Shown piece by piece: positions 8,443 through 16,661 of a stretch of 35,669 nt of DNA. The stretch covers positions 1 to 35,669 of the forward strand of contig CAYSLU010000055.1 of assembly GCA_964431965.1 (NCBI GenBank). The letters are read 5' to 3'. The translations under genes and the position numbers were made by a program. Under the pieces are notes generated by a model. It made no database searches. It worked only from the letters and a program-made list of their open reading frames with translations, and was not told the DNA's origin. Origin of the DNA: CAYSLU01 sp964431965. Lineage in GTDB: Bacteria; Verrucomicrobiota; Kiritimatiellia; CAIKKV01; CAYSLU01. Numbering within the stretch: the stretch's first letter is position 1; each line of letters opens with the position of its first letter.

Positions 8443-10455
8443 ATGAGCGAGTTACGCATCGAGAGCCTTGTCATGCCCGGCGCGGAGGTAGGGCCCGAGA
8501 ACCCGCTGCCGCCGTTCGCGCGCGGACGCGACCCGCACGCCGTCGCGGCGGCCCCGGGAGTGCCGCCGGAAATAGCTTCCAACCTGAACTACGGGCACCT
8601 GCCCGGTATTCTCCCCTACTCCATGCAGGATCAGTACACCCGCGAGCGACGCAACCGCGCGTTCCGGGTCGCCGTGCTGGAAAACGATGTTCTGAGAGCC
8701 ACGTTCCTCCTCGAACTCGGAGGCCGGCTCTGGTCGATCATCCACAAGCCGTCCGGACGGGAGCTGCTCGCGGTGAACCCCGTCTTCCAGCCGGCCAACC
8801 TCGCGCTCCGCAACGCGTGGTTCAGCGGCGGGGTCGAATGGAACATCGGGACCATCGGCCACTGCCCGTTCACGTGCTCGCCGCTCCACGCCGCACGCGT
8901 GGACGGGCCTGGCGGCACGCCCGTGCTTCGCCTCTACGAGTGGGAGCGGATGCGACAGGTCCCGTTCCAGGTCGACTCGTGGCTGCCCGACGGCTCGCCC
9001 GTGCTGTTTGTACGGGTGCGCATCCGCAACCCGCACGACCGCGACGTGCCGATGTACTGGTGGTCCAACATGGCGGCGCCCGAGACGCCCGAAACCCGAG
9101 TCCTGGTTCCCGCCTCATTCTCCTACCGCTTCAACTACAAGGGCGGGTTCGCGCGCGTGCCCGTGCCGGTGTTCGAGGGCACCGATCTCACCTATCCGAC
9201 GCGCCGACGCGTTTCCATGGACTTCTTCTTCGACATCCCCGATGGGCGCCGACACTGGATCGCCGCACTCGACGAGTCCGGCCGCGGTCTGATCCAGACC
9301 GCAACGCCGCTCCTCAAGGGCCGCAAGCTGTTCATGTGGGGAACAGGGAACGGCGGCCGCCGCTGGCAGGAGTTCCTCGCGCAACCCGGCTTCTCCTACC
9401 TGGAAATCCAAGCCGGACTGGCCCGCACGCAGGCCGAGCACGTGCGCATGCCGGCCCGCGCCGAATGGGCCTGGCTGGAGGCCTACGGGATGATGGAGGC
9501 CGATCCGGCCCGCGTCCACGGCGACGACTGGGAGTCTGCCACGGCGGACGTGGAGAACCGGCTTGAGACGCTCGTGCCGCGTTCGGCCCTGGAGGCCGAG
9601 CACCAGCGTATGGCCGCCATGGCTGACGCGGCCCCACGTGCCGTCGTACAGACCGGCTCCGGTTGGGGCGCACTGGAGAGGCGACGTCGCGCTGCGGCAA
9701 GCGAGCGTCCGTTCTGCGGACCGGAGTTGCCGTTCGCCGACGACACCCTTGGCCCAGCCCAGGCGCCGTGGATCGAGCTGCTCGAGCGCGGCCAGTTCCT
9801 AGCCCCGCCGCCTCACGACCCTCCGCCCGGCTTCCTGGTGCAGACCGAGTGGCGGGACGGGCTGGAGGCGCTCGTTGCGGCAACGCCCGACAACTGGTTC
9901 GCGTGGCTGCACCTCGGCGTCATGCGCGCCTACGCGGGCGAAACCGCTGCCGCGCAAGCGGCGTGGGACCGCTCGATGGCCGCGGCGACCAACCCGTGGG
10001 CGATCCGAAACCTCGCCGCGCTCGACGCGCTGCACGGACGCCACCCGGAGGCGGCGGACCGCTACATGGCCGCCCATGCACTGGCCCCGATGTGCCGGCC
10101 GCTGACCGTCGAAACGTGCGCCGCCCTTCTGAAGGCCGGGCGTCCACGGGATGTCCTGGCCGTGATCGGCAGACTCGCCGCGCCTGATCGTTCGTACGGC
10201 CGGATCCGCTTTCTGGCCGCGCAGGCCGCGCTGGATGCGGGCGACCTGGCGCAAGTAGGCCGCCTCCTGACAGAGGGCCTGGAGGTGTCGGACCTGCGCG
10301 AAGGCGAACGCTCGATCGACGCCCTCTGGTTCGCTTATCACGAGCAACGCGTCAGCGCCGCGGAAGGCGCTGCGATCGACGACGACTTCCGCGCCCGCAT
10401 CCGCCGCGACTTCCCGGTCCCGCCGCGGTACGACTTCCGGATGACCGCCAACTGA
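8443..10455 (+). CDS. DUF5107 domain protein with C-terminal tetratricopeptide repeats
   Basis: A 670-residue protein. Residues about 85-360 match the DUF5107 type, a galactose-mutarotase-like beta-sandwich: FLLELGGRLWSIIHKPSGREL followed by NPVFQPANLALRNAWFSGGVEWNIG. Residues from about 475 onward are helical repeats of TPR type: WFAWLHLGVMRAYAGETAAAQAAW and HGRHPEAADRYMAAHALAP. The start ATG 8443 has AGGAG at 8428-8432, 10 nt upstream; in-frame starts further upstream (from 8242) add a low-complexity Arg-rich tail and were rejected. No signal peptide is seen. DUF5107 proteins commonly sit in polysaccharide-utilisation clusters of Bacteroidetes and PVC bacteria. A sugar-binding, epimerase-like or hydrolase role is possible but unproven. 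Confidence 0.8.
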   Translation: MSELRIESLVMPGAEVGPENPLPPFARGRDPHAVAAAPGVPPEIASNLNYGHLPGILPYSMQDQYTRERRNRAFRVAVLENDVLRATFLLELGGRLWSIIHKPSGRELLAVNPVFQPANLALRNAWFSGGVEWNIGTIGHCPFTCSPLHAARVDGPGGTPVLRLYEWERMRQVPFQVDSWLPDGSPVLFVRVRIRNPHDRDVPMYWWSNMAAPETPETRVLVPASFSYRFNYKGGFARVPVPVFEGTDLTYPTRRRVSMDFFFDIPDGRRHWIAALDESGRGLIQTATPLLKGRKLFMWGTGNGGRRWQEFLAQPGFSYLEIQAGLARTQAEHVRMPARAEWAWLEAYGMMEADPARVHGDDWESATADVENRLETLVPRSALEAEHQRMAAMADAAPRAVVQTGSGWGALERRRRAAASERPFCGPELPFADDTLGPAQAPWIELLERGQFLAPPPHDPPPGFLVQTEWRDGLEALVAATPDNWFAWLHLGVMRAYAGETAAAQAAWDRSMAAATNPWAIRNLAALDALHGRHPEAADRYMAAHALAPMCRPLTVETCAALLKAGRPRDVLAVIGRLAAPDRSYGRIRFLAAQAALDAGDLAQVGRLLTEGLEVSDLREGERSIDALWFAYHEQRVSAAEGAAIDDDFRARIRRDFPVPPRYDFRMTAN

Positions 10456-10473
10456 GGATGGAGGAACCACAAA

Positions 10474-11877
10474 ATGACATGGCAACTGGATCGACCGAAG
10501 TCCGCGCTTCCGAGTTCGTTCTGGTGGACGTGGGATCATAGCTGCAACTGGGTACTCGATGATCCGGGCATTCAGAGCAGCGGCTGCTACAACAAGTATC
10601 TCAAGCGGCCGGAGACGTTCGTCGAGGACTACCGGCGCCTGACCGATCTCTCGGCCGGCCTGGGCATCAAGGGGATCGTGATCTGGGGGTTCCTGCGCGA
10701 TTCGCATGGAGGCGTCGAGGCGGCCAAGCGGGTCGCGTCCTACGCGGCCTCGAAGAACGTGGCGATCATGCCGGGATTCGGCACCACGTGGTACGGCGGC
10801 GCCTACTACGAGGGCGATCACCCCGCCAGCCTCAGGAGCTTCCTCCTCAAGCACCCTGACGCGAGGATGCTCGAAGAGTCCGGCAAGCCCAAGGAACACG
10901 CCGGTGAGTTCGGCGCATGCCCCGCTCACCCCGCCTACCAGGAATGGCTGCACGAGTCGCTGGAGTGGCTCTACCGGGAGTTCGAGATTGGCGGGCTGAA
11001 CATCGAGAACGGCGACTACCTGGTGGACCACCACCCGCTGACGCAGGCGCTCCGCAGGAGCTGGCCGGCCGATGATCCCGAGCCGTTCTTCTTCCAGGGG
11101 CTCTCGTACAAGCAGGCGCTGGACGCGATCCGGCACCGCCTGCCGAAGACGCTCGCGGCTTACGCGACCTACACCGGTTTCAACTATGGCGAGAAATCGG
11201 TGCAGAACACGAGCATGGGCAAGCAGCCGCCCGCCATGCTGAAGATCCTGCCGCCTGAGAGCATCTGCCAGTGGACGCTGACCGGCATGCTGCTGAACGA
11301 CCCGGTGCCGCTCACCGCCTATCTCGACGACGGCGCGCCCGCCCCGGCGTTCGAGAATCCGAACTGGCCTCGCGAGCTCCGCCCCCCGAGCGGACGGAGC
11401 GTCGGGTTCGTTCATCAGGGCAGCCAGTGGCACGGGGACCGGTACCAGCAGCGCGTGAGCACCATCAAGGAGGCCTGCCTGCGGTCATATCAGGCCGGGC
11501 TTGAAGGGGTGAGCATCCACGGCGAAGTCACGGCGCGCCACATCCCGGCCGCGCTCAACTACCTCGCGTTCTCGCACTTCACCCACTGGCCGGAGGACAC
11601 GATGCGCCAGTTCGGCAGGAAGACGCTCGGCCCCATACTCGGCTCCGAGGAGCGCGGCGAGGTGTTTGCCGAGATCCTCTCGCACTGGGACGCCGGCACG
11701 CTCACGGCCGAGCACGAAAAGCAGGTGGACCCGAACCGACACGGCTTTGCCGTCCGGTCATGCGGGTCGGCCTGCGACACGACGGATGCGTACCAGCGCT
11801 ATCGGTTCTGGGAGTGGCTGTCGGCCATGGTGAAGGGCAGGCGCGATCGCCGCTTCGCGCCACCGTTCCCCATCTAG
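10474..11877 (+). CDS. Uncharacterised TIM-barrel-like protein of the sugar cluster
   Basis: A 467-residue soluble protein without a signal peptide. Alternating strands such as IKGIVIWGF, NVAIMPGFGTTWYGG and FEIGGLNIENGDY suggest a TIM barrel of glycosidase type. It has an aromatic-rich start (SSFWWTWDHSCNW) and an acidic IENGDY strand, which are features of carbohydrate-active barrels. I do not recognise a named family. ATG 10474 follows a GGAGG at about 10459-10463, and the gene starts 18 bases after the DUF5107-TPR stop, so the two are very likely co-transcribed. The C-terminal part is rich in Trp and His (ALNYLAFSHFTHWPEDTMRQFG). Role in oligosaccharide metabolism is inferred from its neighbours only. 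Confidence 0.65.
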   Translation: MTWQLDRPKSALPSSFWWTWDHSCNWVLDDPGIQSSGCYNKYLKRPETFVEDYRRLTDLSAGLGIKGIVIWGFLRDSHGGVEAAKRVASYAASKNVAIMPGFGTTWYGGAYYEGDHPASLRSFLLKHPDARMLEESGKPKEHAGEFGACPAHPAYQEWLHESLEWLYREFEIGGLNIENGDYLVDHHPLTQALRRSWPADDPEPFFFQGLSYKQALDAIRHRLPKTLAAYATYTGFNYGEKSVQNTSMGKQPPAMLKILPPESICQWTLTGMLLNDPVPLTAYLDDGAPAPAFENPNWPRELRPPSGRSVGFVHQGSQWHGDRYQQRVSTIKEACLRSYQAGLEGVSIHGEVTARHIPAALNYLAFSHFTHWPEDTMRQFGRKTLGPILGSEERGEVFAEILSHWDAGTLTAEHEKQVDPNRHGFAVRSCGSACDTTDAYQRYRFWEWLSAMVKGRRDRRFAPPFPI

Positions 11878-11900
11878 GCCATTCGCCGCGCGGTCGCCGC

Positions 11901-11929
11901 TCGCCAAGGACGCGCTGGGGGTGTATATA
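11901..11929 (+). promoter_or_regulatory. Putative promoter of the RluA-type gene, placing the start site at the GTG
   Basis: TCGCCA (11901-11906), a 17-base spacer and TATATA (11924-11929) lie so close to GTG 11938 that transcription would begin at or within a couple of bases of the start codon. No Shine-Dalgarno sequence fits between them. Confidence 0.5.
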
Positions 11930-11937
11930 TCCGCGGC

Positions 11938-12771
11938 GTGAAACCTGCCCGATACCTCGTCCAGCGGAATGAAGAAGGCCACGAGCTGCTCGATTTTCTG
12001 ACGGGCAAGCTCAAGACGTCCCGGAACCGCACGAAGCGCTATCTGGACGCCCGCAACGTGTTCGTGAACCAGCGCCGGGTCTGGATGGCGCACCACCGAC
12101 TCCACGCCGGGGATCAGGTTGAGATCGCGGCAGCCCCGGCCGAGGCGCCGGGCATCGACCAGAAGGTCGTCCTGCACCAGGACGAACACCTCGTCATCGC
12201 CAACAAGCCGGCGGGCATCCTGTCAAACGGAGACGCCAGCCTCGAAGCGGCGCTCCGAGCGAAGCTGGGAGCGCCCGACCTCGTGGCTGTACACCGACTC
12301 GACCGCGACACCTCCGGCTGCCTCATCCTGGCGCGCAACACGGATGTCCGGGACCGCATGATCCCCCTCTTCGAAAGCCGCGCCATCACCAAGGCCTACC
12401 ACGTCCTCGCACTCGGCCGGCCGGCCCAGAAGGAATTCAGCGTCTCGCGTCCCATCGACGACCAACCCGCAGAAACCCGCTTCCGCGTGGTCGATTCCAA
12501 CCCGATCGCCAGCCACATTCTGGCCAAGATTGAAACCGGCCGGACGCATCAGATCCGCCGCCACTTGGAGGGCATGGGACACCCGGTGCTGGGCGACCGG
12601 ATGTACGGGACGCGGCTGCCGATGCCAGCCGACCTGCGCCGACTGCCGCGGCAGATGCTTCACGCGTACAGCCTGACGTTCCGCCATCCCGTGAGCGGCG
12701 AAACCGTTCATGCCACCGCTCCGTTGCCGGCGGACTTCCGCTCGTGCATGAAGCGTCTGAAGCTCACCTGA
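11938..12771 (+). CDS. RluA-family RNA pseudouridine synthase
   Basis: A 277-residue protein that converts uridine to pseudouridine in rRNA or tRNA. Residues about 15-65 form an S4-like RNA-binding domain (SRNRTKRYLDARNVFVNQRRV). The catalytic domain carries HRLDRDTSG with the catalytic Asp122, followed by RTHQIRRHLEGMGHPVLGD near residues 202-220, both hallmarks of the RluA/RluC/RluD branch. The start is GTG 11938; the nearby ATG at 11969 is in another frame. The upstream region has a TATATA box but no ribosome binding site, so a leaderless message is likely. The target uridine cannot be read from sequence. It converges on infA. Confidence 0.9.
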   Translation: MKPARYLVQRNEEGHELLDFLTGKLKTSRNRTKRYLDARNVFVNQRRVWMAHHRLHAGDQVEIAAAPAEAPGIDQKVVLHQDEHLVIANKPAGILSNGDASLEAALRAKLGAPDLVAVHRLDRDTSGCLILARNTDVRDRMIPLFESRAITKAYHVLALGRPAQKEFSVSRPIDDQPAETRFRVVDSNPIASHILAKIETGRTHQIRRHLEGMGHPVLGDRMYGTRLPMPADLRRLPRQMLHAYSLTFRHPVSGETVHATAPLPADFRSCMKRLKLT

Positions 12772-12800
12772 GCGCCGTAGGGGAACGAGGCGCCAGCGGA

Positions 12801-13031
12801 TCAGTTCTTGTGGCGGTAGGTGATCCGCCCCTTGGTGAGGTCGTACGGGGAGATCTCGACCGATACGCGGTCCCCGGTCGTGATCTTGATGAAGTTCTTG
12901 CGCATCTTCCCCGAAATGTGGGCCAGAACCTCGTGCCCGTTCTCGAGACGCACGTTGTACATGGTCGCGGGCAATACCTTGACCACCACGCCTTCGACCC
13001 GAATTACATCGTCTTTCTTGCCATCGACCAT
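12801..13031 (-). CDS. infA: Translation initiation factor IF-1
   Basis: A 76-residue single OB-fold protein that occupies the ribosomal A site during initiation. It shows the family core KKDDVIRVEGVVVKVLPATMYNVRL, ENGHEVLAHISGKMRKNFIKI and GDRVSVEISPYDLTKGRITYR. ATG 13031 follows GGAG (13037-13040) at 5 nt. The MVDGKKDD N-terminus is slightly longer than E. coli MAKEDN. Length and sequence are entirely standard. Confidence 0.98.
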   Translation of the reverse strand: MVDGKKDDVIRVEGVVVKVLPATMYNVRLENGHEVLAHISGKMRKNFIKITTGDRVSVEISPYDLTKGRITYRHKN

Positions 13032-13059
13032 GTCGGCTCCGTTCTCTTTATCGGCCTGC

Positions 13060-13088
13060 AATATAGTAAACATCGCTTCCCGTGGCAA
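13060..13088 (-). promoter_or_regulatory. Sigma70-type promoter of infA
   Basis: On the minus strand, TTGCCA (13088-13083), a 17-base spacer and TATATT (13065-13060) precede infA by 28 bases. Both boxes are close to consensus and the spacing is optimal. Confidence 0.7.
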
Positions 13089-13292
13089 CCCCCAGCCCGA
13101 TAATTCAGCGGTTGGCGAAGCACATGCCGGCGCGAGCGGGCCGATCGCGGCGGGGTGCGTCAGAATAGCCTCGACAGAAGAGGGGGCGATGGCCATCCTG
13201 TGCGGCACTCGATCGGCGGGTGCCTCCGCGGTTTCCCGTCTTTGAGGCACCTGCTGCCGGCCGTGCGGTTGACGGCGCTGGAGGGAGAGGCC

Positions 13293-14192
13293 ATGAAGGA
13301 AAAGCTATTCGTATGCTTCACGATGAACGTGGAGCGGATAAAGGCCCAGAGCCCCACGGGCGGACCGGTCACGTGGGGCGCCGGCGAGGCCTCCGCCCAG
13401 GGATTCTGCGACTTCCTGCTCGAGCGCGGATTCCCCGTCACCCTCCTCATCGTCCCTGATGCCGCGCAGAAGCAGGCGCGCGTCCTCAGGCGCCTGCATC
13501 GCGAAGGGCACGAGTGCGGACTGCACGTCCATCCCCACTCGTGGCACAACAACTATCTCGCCCCCGACCATCACGAGTACCTCGGCGGCATGACGGCCGA
13601 GGAACAGTACATCATGATCGAGGAGGCGAGGGACGAGCTTGCCGAGGCGCTCGCAGCGGCGCCTGAGTCCTTCCGACCCGGCAACTTCTCGGCGAACGAC
13701 GACACGTTTCGCGTGCTCGCATCGCTCGGCTTCCGCTGCGGCAGCGTCAGCCAGCCCGGACGGTCGCTGCCCCGGATCCGGGCCGTCTGGCACGGCGCCG
13801 GCCGCGCCGTGTTCCGGGCGAACCGAGCCTTTCGACTGGTGCCCGGCGACCTCGATTTCGTCGAGATCCCCGTCACGGTCGATTCCAGCCGGACCGATCA
13901 CTGGAGCGGCGTGGGCGACACGCGCCTGGACGACTGCCCGCCGCCGGACATCCTGCACGCGATGGCCGACACGCTGCGCGGGCTGGCCGCCGTGCATGCC
14001 CCGGTCAAGCACCTGTGCCTGTTCTCGCACAACTCCGTGCGCTACGAAGCCGGCCACGGCGACGGCCGGCTGCCCATCCTGAAGAGCGTGGCAGACGGTA
14101 TCGCCCGGCTCGCGGCGCAGCATGAGATGGAAGTCGTCGGCTGCACGCTCTCGCAGCTGCGCGGGCACTACCTGGGCGCCGCCCCGGCCTGA
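13293..14192 (+). CDS. Polysaccharide deacetylase-like protein (CE4/DUF2334-type NodB fold)
   Basis: A 299-residue protein with NodB-homology features. The N-terminal CFTMNVERI strand carries an Asn where CE4 enzymes have the catalytic Asp of their DD motif. A His-rich GHECGLHVHPHSWHNN motif follows at about residues 72-87, then a SFRPGNFSANDDTF segment at about 122-135 (the RxGxxxxN-like block). The C-terminus has LCLFSHNSVRYE. No signal peptide is seen, so it is probably cytosolic. GGAGGG (13280-13285) lies 7 nt before ATG 13293. The family removes N-acetyl groups from sugars or acts on other amides. The substrate is not known, and the altered first acidic position makes canonical CE4 chemistry uncertain. 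It converges on the eboC-like gene with only 11 bases between. Confidence 0.75.
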   Translation: MKEKLFVCFTMNVERIKAQSPTGGPVTWGAGEASAQGFCDFLLERGFPVTLLIVPDAAQKQARVLRRLHREGHECGLHVHPHSWHNNYLAPDHHEYLGGMTAEEQYIMIEEARDELAEALAAAPESFRPGNFSANDDTFRVLASLGFRCGSVSQPGRSLPRIRAVWHGAGRAVFRANRAFRLVPGDLDFVEIPVTVDSSRTDHWSGVGDTRLDDCPPPDILHAMADTLRGLAAVHAPVKHLCLFSHNSVRYEAGHGDGRLPILKSVADGIARLAAQHEMEVVGCTLSQLRGHYLGAAPA

Positions 14193-14203
14193 CCGCTACA
14201 GGA

Positions 14204-15130
14204 TCAGCTCGCGTAGAAGCGTCGCCCCAGCCACGCCGCGGCCGGCCACAGCACGACCAGGGCCGCGAGCCCGGCCGCGTCCAAGCCGCCGCCCCACGCG
14301 CAGAGCGACACCTGCAAGGGAATCAGGGCCCGGATCAGACGGCCAATGACCGGCGGCACGCCGCCAGGGCGATCGGGCCGCCCGAGCCGCCAACCGCAGA
14401 CGCCGACCGTCGCCAGAGCCGCGACGGACATCGACGCGAACCACAGCATCCGCCCGGGATCGGCAAACGCCCTCCCGCCGCTGGCACCCGCGGAATGCGC
14501 CACCAGGGCCACATATGCGATCGCCAGCACGGCCACGGGCAGCCATCGCCCCGTGACCCGGCGCCCCACCTCCATCTCGCGCGCTGCGATGGCCGTAACA
14601 GCCGCAATGTAGGCCGTCAGCCCGAGCGATGGGATCGCGACATCCACCCGGGCCGCCGCCGCCCCTCCCCCTGCGGCCGCACCGAGCAGGAAGCTCAAGC
14701 CCCGGCACGCGCCCATCGCGATCGGCCCGGCCGCGCCTCGCTTGAGCGTGCCGTTGTACAGCACGATCGCCACAGCCAGAGCGCACGCGACGGCGGCCGA
14801 CCACCAGCCCGCCATGGCCGCCAGGAGCAGACCGAGCGAGGCCAGGACAGCGGCCGCCGCCATCGCCGCGCCGACCCGCACGGCACCGCGCGGAAGCGGG
14901 CGACCTGGGCGCTCGCGCCGGTCGATCTCGAGATCACACCAGTCGTTGTGCAGCAGTCCCGCCGCGTACAGGCACAGGCTGGCGCCCATGGCGCAGGCCG
15001 CCACCCCCGCCGGGACGCCCGCCCCCGCCGAGGCCACGAGCGCACCGGCCAGCGGATCGCCGGGCACCGTCAGCAGGTTGGGCACGCGGATCAGCTCCAG
15101 CCACGGCCGAATGCGAGATGCGCGGTTCAT
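14204..15130 (-). CDS. eboC: UbiA-family prenyltransferase, EboC-like
   Basis: A 308-residue polytopic membrane protein with about eight to nine hydrophobic helices. It carries the UbiA Asp-rich motif near residues 62-71 (HNDWCDLEIDRRERPGRPLPRG), which binds the Mg-diphosphate of a prenyl donor. The second Asp-rich loop is replaced by AAREMEVGRRVTGRW, as in the EboC-like branch rather than in ubiquinone or chlorophyll enzymes. ATG 15130 overlaps the stop of the upstream TatD-like gene (ATGA), so the two are translationally coupled. The name rests on this pairing with an EboB-like hydrolase. In characterised ebo clusters EboC is linked to export or periplasmic handling of a prenylated compound; here only this pair is present. 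Confidence 0.75.
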   Translation of the reverse strand: MNRASRIRPWLELIRVPNLLTVPGDPLAGALVASAGAGVPAGVAACAMGASLCLYAAGLLHNDWCDLEIDRRERPGRPLPRGAVRVGAAMAAAAVLASLGLLLAAMAGWWSAAVACALAVAIVLYNGTLKRGAAGPIAMGACRGLSFLLGAAAGGGAAAARVDVAIPSLGLTAYIAAVTAIAAREMEVGRRVTGRWLPVAVLAIAYVALVAHSAGASGGRAFADPGRMLWFASMSVAALATVGVCGWRLGRPDRPGGVPPVIGRLIRALIPLQVSLCAWGGGLDAAGLAALVVLWPAAAWLGRRFYAS

Positions 15131-15963
15131 CGCTGGAACTGCTGCGGGTCGACCGGCTCGAGACTCAGTTCGGGCCGCCAGTTCGGGGAATGGCTGTAGA
15201 ACGCCGCCGCGTTGCGATGGACCAGATCCCGGATCGTCTCGTCTCCATGGCCATCCTGCCGCATGAACGCGACGACCTTCACCAGGCTCAACGGGTCCGA
15301 AATCCCCCAGTCAGCCGATCCGTTGACCATCACGTGGCGGCTCCCATGCTCGCGGATCATGGCCGAAACGCGCTCGGGCGTAAGCTTCGAAATCGGATAG
15401 ACCGTCATCCCCGACCAGCAGCCCGTATCGAGCGAGAGGCGGATCGTCTCCTCGGTATTGTGGTCGATCAGCACCCGCTCGGGATCGATCCCCGCGGCCT
15501 TCACGATGTCAGCCGTGCGCCGGGCCCCGCGGAGCTTGTCGACGTGGGGAAGGTGAACGATCACCGGCATGCCGCGCCCCCTGGCGATCTCGAGCTGGCG
15601 GACAAAGGCTCGTTCCTCGTTCGCCGTCTGGTTGTTCAACCCGATCTCGCCGATCGCCACGCAGCGCGGGTGATCGAGGTACTCGACCATGCCGTCGATC
15701 ACGTCGTCGGCCAGCCGAGCGTCCTCGGCCTCCTTCGGATTGAGGGCGACAGCGGCATAGTGGTCAATCCCGAACCGCCGGGAGCGGACCGTCTCGAACT
15801 CCAGAATAAGCCGAAAGTAGTCGAAGAACGTTCCCGCGTACCGGCGATTGCTGCCCAGCCAGAAGGACGGCTCCACGCAGGCGCGGATTCCCGCCCCGTA
15901 CATCGCCTGGTAGTCGTCCGTCGTCCGCGAATACATGTGGATATGGGGCTCGATGATGACCAT
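15127..15963 (-). CDS. eboB: TatD-like metal-dependent hydrolase, EboB-like
   Basis: A 278-residue amidohydrolase-fold TIM barrel. The metal ligands expected for TatD relatives are visible: HIH at residues 7-9, the Glu of AIGEIGLNN, the His residues of VIVHLPH and LIDHNTEE, and the Asp of NGSADWGISDP. ATG 15963 follows GGGAGG (revcomp of 15973-15978) at 9 nt; the longer frame upstream was rejected because it lacks family homology. EboB is the TatD-like member of the ebo (EDB) cluster found in algae, Bacteroidetes and cyanobacteria. The neighbouring EboC-like gene supports this over a generic DNase TatD. The substrate is unknown. Confidence 0.75.
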   Translation of the reverse strand: MVIIEPHIHMYSRTTDDYQAMYGAGIRACVEPSFWLGSNRRYAGTFFDYFRLILEFETVRSRRFGIDHYAAVALNPKEAEDARLADDVIDGMVEYLDHPRCVAIGEIGLNNQTANEERAFVRQLEIARGRGMPVIVHLPHVDKLRGARRTADIVKAAGIDPERVLIDHNTEETIRLSLDTGCWSGMTVYPISKLTPERVSAMIREHGSRHVMVNGSADWGISDPLSLVKVVAFMRQDGHGDETIRDLVHRNAAAFYSHSPNWRPELSLEPVDPQQFQR

Positions 15964-16106
15964 GACGCGCTGCCTCCCGCCCTTTCGGCTTGGCCTGCAC
16001 CGCATGCGCCGTGTAGTGTAAGGACTAGAGCGCAGGCATTGCCGAGCGGGTATTGAAGCGCAGCGGACCCCCCGGGTCAATGCCCGCAGCACCGAACGGA
16101 GCCGCC

Positions 16107-16661
16107 ATGATTCTGCGGGCCGCCATTCTGGCCCTGGCCATTACGGGAGCGCCGGCCATGAGCATCCGGGCACATGCCATCGACAGCGCCTTTCCGAAGA
16201 CGCCCGAGGGGACGGTCGAGATCAAGAAGATCCCGGCATCCACCGTGCTGGTGACGAGCAGCGAGGGATCGTATTTCGACCGGGCAAACGATCTCTTCTC
16301 CCGCCTGTTCCGGTACATCCGGAAGAATGAAGTCGCCATGACCGTCCCGGTGGAAGCGGGGCTGGACCGCGCCAGCATGCGCTTCTACGTGGGGCCGGGG
16401 GACGCCTCGCGGCCGCTCTCCGCCGGGCCGGACGTTGAGGTGCTCGCGCTCCCCGCCCGCACGGTCGTCAGCTTGGGCGCCCGCGGCAGCTACACGAAGG
16501 CCAACGTCACGTCCGCCGTCTCGCGCCTGGACGTCTGGCTGGCGGGCCAGCCGACTCTCGCCCGGACCGGAATGCCGTATGCGGTGTTCTGGAACTCGCC
16601 CTTCGTCCCGGGATTCCTCAAGCGCTTCGAGGTGCATGTCGAGGTCACCGGCGCACCATGA
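16107..16661 (+). CDS. SOUL-family haem-binding protein, exported
   Basis: A 184-residue protein with an N-terminal signal peptide (MILRAAILALAITGAPA) and predicted cleavage near residue 24. The rest is the SOUL/HBP fold: VEIKKIPASTVLVTSSEGSYFDRANDLFSRLFRYI, then KNEVAMTVPVEAGL, and a C-terminal PYAVFWNSPFVPGFLKRFEVHVEV. Family members bind haem or porphyrins; bacterial roles are little studied. ATG 16107 has ACGGAG 5 nt upstream; a longer in-frame ATG at 16053 would bury the signal peptide. Its stop overlaps the start of the DtxR-type regulator by ATGA, implying joint control by metal or haem status. Confidence 0.85.
   Translation: MILRAAILALAITGAPAMSIRAHAIDSAFPKTPEGTVEIKKIPASTVLVTSSEGSYFDRANDLFSRLFRYIRKNEVAMTVPVEAGLDRASMRFYVGPGDASRPLSAGPDVEVLALPARTVVSLGARGSYTKANVTSAVSRLDVWLAGQPTLARTGMPYAVFWNSPFVPGFLKRFEVHVEVTGAP

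Noticed and set aside
9799..11433. Minus-strand open frame of about 540 codons opposite the DUF5107 and TIM-barrel genes
   Set aside because: It is antisense to two well-supported genes and rich in Arg, Ala and Gly. It is an open frame produced by high GC.
12772..12793. GCGCC/GGCGC hairpin between the RluA-type gene and infA as a bidirectional terminator
   Set aside because: The stem is only 5 bp with a 12-base loop and no T-run.
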